In this document: piece by piece, positions 13,712 through 15,262 of the stretch
How positions within the stretch are numbered: position 1 is the stretch's first letter
Layout: each line of letters begins with the position of its first letter
Assembly (NCBI GenBank): GCA_041652755.1
Contig: JBAZGS010000018.1
Coordinates: 1-15,262 of the forward strand
Length of the DNA: 15,262 nucleotides
Direction: 5' to 3'
DNA from: JAQTTT01 sp041652755
GTDB lineage: Archaea; Nanobdellota; Nanobdellia; Tiddalikarchaeales; Tiddalikarchaeaceae
Notes under the pieces: model-generated
Told to the model about the DNA's origin: nothing
The model's database searches: none
What the model saw: only the letters and a program-made list of their open reading frames with translations
Position numbers and translations under genes: made by a program

Positions 13712-14259
13712 AATTTAATTTCAACATTTTTCCTTTCAGACTCATCAGCAATGAAAGAATCCATCTTAGTGAATTTGAAAATGCTTGCAACTAAGCTCTG
13801 AGGAAAAACCTCAATCCTAGTATTGTAAACCATCACTACATCGTTGTAATACTGCCTTGAGTAAGCAATTTTGTTTTCTGTGCTGCTTATTTCTTCCTGC
13901 AATTGAAGGAAATTTTCACTAGCCTTTAATTTAGGATAATTCTCTGCAACTGCAAAAAATGACTTCAAAGCATTGCTTAATTCCCCAGAAGCTTTGGCTT
14001 TGCCTTCAACTGACCTGGCAGACATAATGCTCGCTCTTGCTTTAGTAATTTCAGTGAAAACATCTTTTTCATATTTCATGTAACCCTTAACTGCTTCAAC
14101 CAAATTAGGAATCAAATCATTCCTTCTTTTCAGCTGGACATCAATCTGGGCCCAAGCATTCTTAGCCTGATTCTTCAGGCTAATTAAGCCGTTATAAACA
14201 ATAACAAACAATGAAGCTATTGCTATAACAACTATTAATAAAATCAAATAAATATCCAT
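13708..14259 (-). CDS. lemA: LemA family protein
   Basis: LemA-type protein of 183 aa: one N-terminal membrane helix (about 3-23) and a long alpha-helical domain. The family signature is clear: YNGLISLKNQAKNAWAQIDV (22-41), followed by QLKRRNDLIPNLVEAVKGYM (42-61). Later helices include LKASENFLQLQEEISSTEN and the closing NDVVMVYNTRIEVFPQSLVA. The molecular role is not established; lemA is often paired with an M48 protease gene in bacteria and archaea, as here (ATGA overlap with htpX), which suggests a shared membrane quality-control job. A TATA-like box about 28 nt before the ATG indicates a leaderless two-gene unit. Confidence 0.94.
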   Translation of the reverse strand: MDIYLILLIVVIAIASLFVIVYNGLISLKNQAKNAWAQIDVQLKRRNDLIPNLVEAVKGYMKYEKDVFTEITKARASIMSARSVEGKAKASGELSNALKSFFAVAENYPKLKASENFLQLQEEISSTENKIAYSRQYYNDVVMVYNTRIEVFPQSLVASIFKFTKMDSFIADESERKNVEIKL

Positions 14260-14283
14260 GAGTCTAAAATAAAAAACGGCAAG

Positions 14284-14290
14284 TTAAATA
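14284..14290 (-). promoter_or_regulatory. TATA box of the lemA-htpX unit
   Basis: TATTTAA on the minus strand is centred about 28 nt before the lemA ATG, in the 41-bp gap after the PfkB gene. It makes lemA-htpX a transcription unit of its own, although no strong terminator separates it from the PfkB gene. Confidence 0.4.
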
Positions 14291-14300
14291 ATTAACTGAA

Positions 14301-15119
14301 TCATTCATTTTTTAATTCGCTTAAATTAGGGGTGTTTTGTGCTCCTAATTTTTTTAATTTAATGCTGCTTGAAATTATTCCCCATTTAGCAGCTTCATTT
14401 AATGATTTCTTTTTAATCAATGCTGAAATGAAAGCGCTTGAGAAAGCATCACCTCCTCCTGTAGCGTCAATTACTTTGGATTTAATATACTTAGCTGTAA
14501 ATTCTTCTTTTTCACTTTTAACATAAACTCCAACAGTTTTTCTTTTAATTATAACTACTTTAACCCCAGTATTCAAAATTCTTAAAGCAGCTAATTTGTA
14601 AGGCTTGCCTGTAATTTTCTTTGACTCTGATTCAGATGCAAAGAAAATTTTAACATTTTTCAAATAAGGGCCTAATTTCTCAATTGAGTATTTTGATAAC
14701 TCGCTGCCAGGGTCAACACTAACGCTTAAACCAGGAATTAATTGCTTTAACAGCTCAATTGGAGGGGTTGCCAAATGAATATGATTGGCTAATCTGAAGA
14801 AAGGTTTCAAATCCAAACTTTTGAGATTCTTATTTGCCCCTAAATGTTTAATAAATTTTTTGCTGAAACCCTTGCTTAAAATTTTGACAGTTCCAGTTTT
14901 TTCCCTGATTGCTTTGATGAATGATTTGACCTTGTTCTTTTTAAGATTGTTAATCAATAATTTGCCGTTCTCATCATTGCCAACAAAGCCCAAAAAGCCG
15001 GATTTTAATCCTAATTTTGAGCAAGCCACTGCAAAATTGTTAGCGCTTCCGCCGGGAAAAAAAAAGCCATTATGATAAAAATCAACGTTCGCGTTACCAA
15101 CACTAATAATATCAAGCAT
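14301..15119 (-). CDS. PfkB/ribokinase family carbohydrate or nucleoside kinase
   Basis: Small-molecule kinase of the ribokinase-like fold, 272 aa, shorter than the usual 290-320 aa. The N-terminus MLDIISVGNANVDFYH and the substrate-side motif FPGGSANNFAVACSKLG (21-37) are typical. The second PfkB signature IDATGGGDAFSSAFISAL (217-234) holds the anion hole and the catalytic base D224; the common DTTGAGD is DATGGGD here. The lid between about 15 and 21 is very short, so the protein may act as a monomer, as ADP-independent adenosine-kinase-like members do. The substrate is not determined: ribose, other sugars and nucleosides are all possible. It begins 18 bp after an EamA-type transporter gene on the same strand and is probably in its operon. 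Confidence 0.9.
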   Translation of the reverse strand: MLDIISVGNANVDFYHNGFFFPGGSANNFAVACSKLGLKSGFLGFVGNDENGKLLINNLKKNKVKSFIKAIREKTGTVKILSKGFSKKFIKHLGANKNLKSLDLKPFFRLANHIHLATPPIELLKQLIPGLSVSVDPGSELSKYSIEKLGPYLKNVKIFFASESESKKITGKPYKLAALRILNTGVKVVIIKRKTVGVYVKSEKEEFTAKYIKSKVIDATGGGDAFSSAFISALIKKKSLNEAAKWGIISSSIKLKKLGAQNTPNLSELKNE

Positions 15120-15137
15120 TTAATTAATTATTACTTC

Positions 15138-15262
15138 TTAGATTGTTAAAAATATTATGCCTAAAGCTGCCAAAACTAACCCTAAAACTTTTTTAAATGT
15201 TATTTTTTCCTTTAAAAAAATCACTCCAAGCAATGAAGTGAAAATGAGAAAACCAGCACCCC
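15138..15262 (-). CDS. C-terminus of an EamA/DMT-type transporter (5' end outside window)
   Basis: On the minus strand one frame is open from the right edge to a TAA at 15138-15140, giving 40 residues. It begins GAGFLIFTSLLGVIFLKEKI and ends GLVLAALGIIFLTI. A helix ending in a V-I-F-L-K-E-K-I turn followed by one last helix is the classic C-terminus of drug/metabolite transporter (EamA/EmrE-like) proteins, where the Glu sits between helices 9 and 10. It lies 18 bp upstream of the PfkB kinase gene on the same strand. The remainder is outside the window, so cargo and length cannot be given. Confidence 0.7.
   Translation of the reverse strand, partial: GAGFLIFTSLLGVIFLKEKITFKKVLGLVLAALGIIFLTI

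Noticed and set aside
13708..13734. GAAAGGAAAAA before htpX as its ribosome-binding site
   Set aside because: It is about 20 nt from the ATG, too far; coupling through the ATGA overlap with lemA explains initiation better.
14283..14296. GTTAA-N4-TTAAC palindrome near the lemA promoter as a second isc-type operator
   Set aside because: The half-sites are in the opposite order from TTAAC-N3-GTTAA, there is only one copy, and it overlaps an AT-rich TATA box, where such palindromes arise by chance.
1..15262. CRISPR array, tRNA, rRNA, transposase or prophage genes
   Set aside because: None was found on reading both strands: no evenly spaced long repeats, no cloverleaf-like segment in the short intergenic gaps and no integrase or transposase motif.

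Overview
The window looks like a compact, AT-rich archaeal chromosome segment (roughly 30% G+C by eye). Three things point to Archaea. First genes of transcription units have a TATA-like box about 25-28 nt before the ATG, as expected for leaderless mRNAs. Genes inside operons use AGGTGAT-type Shine-Dalgarno sites. The gene families are archaeal in style (COG2522-like HTH regulator, COG1361-like surface protein, membrane-anchored winged-helix regulator, short YgiQ). Small genes, ATGA overlaps and abutting convergent genes suggest a streamlined lineage, possibly DPANN (Woesearchaeota/Pacearchaeota-like). That placement is inference; no rRNA, tRNA, CRISPR array, insertion sequence or replication origin was seen.

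Layout, left to right. 1-51: possible tail of a plus-strand gene with an oligo-T tract. 50-2303: an APH/choline-kinase-fold kinase divergent from an MFS transporter. 2290-4602: a minus-strand iron-sulfur operon (Cys-rich HTH regulator, IscS, IscU, shortened GNAT) behind a promoter whose space between TATA box and ATG is filled by two TTAAC-N3-GTTAA palindromes. 4681-5809: alpha/beta hydrolase and HIT protein, with a T8 terminator. 5889-8790: two convergent radical SAM genes (YgiQ-like and a B12-domain type). 8834-12137: a MacB/LolD-type ABC exporter operon (ATPase, membrane-anchored CARDB-like surface protein, FtsX-fold permease). 12260-12808: a divergent two-TM winged-helix regulator; the shared intergenic region holds three TGAAAC-N4-TGAAAC direct repeats. 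12809-14259: LemA and an HtpX-type protease. 14301-15262: PfkB sugar/nucleoside kinase and the 3' end of an EamA-type transporter.

Two apparently self-contained regulatory circuits stand out. In the first, a regulator with a cysteine cluster heads the IscS-IscU operon and has a tandem-palindrome operator at its own promoter. This resembles the logic of bacterial IscR but uses an unrelated protein fold. In the second, a membrane regulator with an external CxxC loop sits opposite an ABC exporter, with helically phased direct repeats covering both promoters. Both are inferred from sequence and context.

No gene-free stretch exceeds 300 bases. The longest is about 149 bp (4554-4702) and holds the isc promoter/operator and the HIT terminator.
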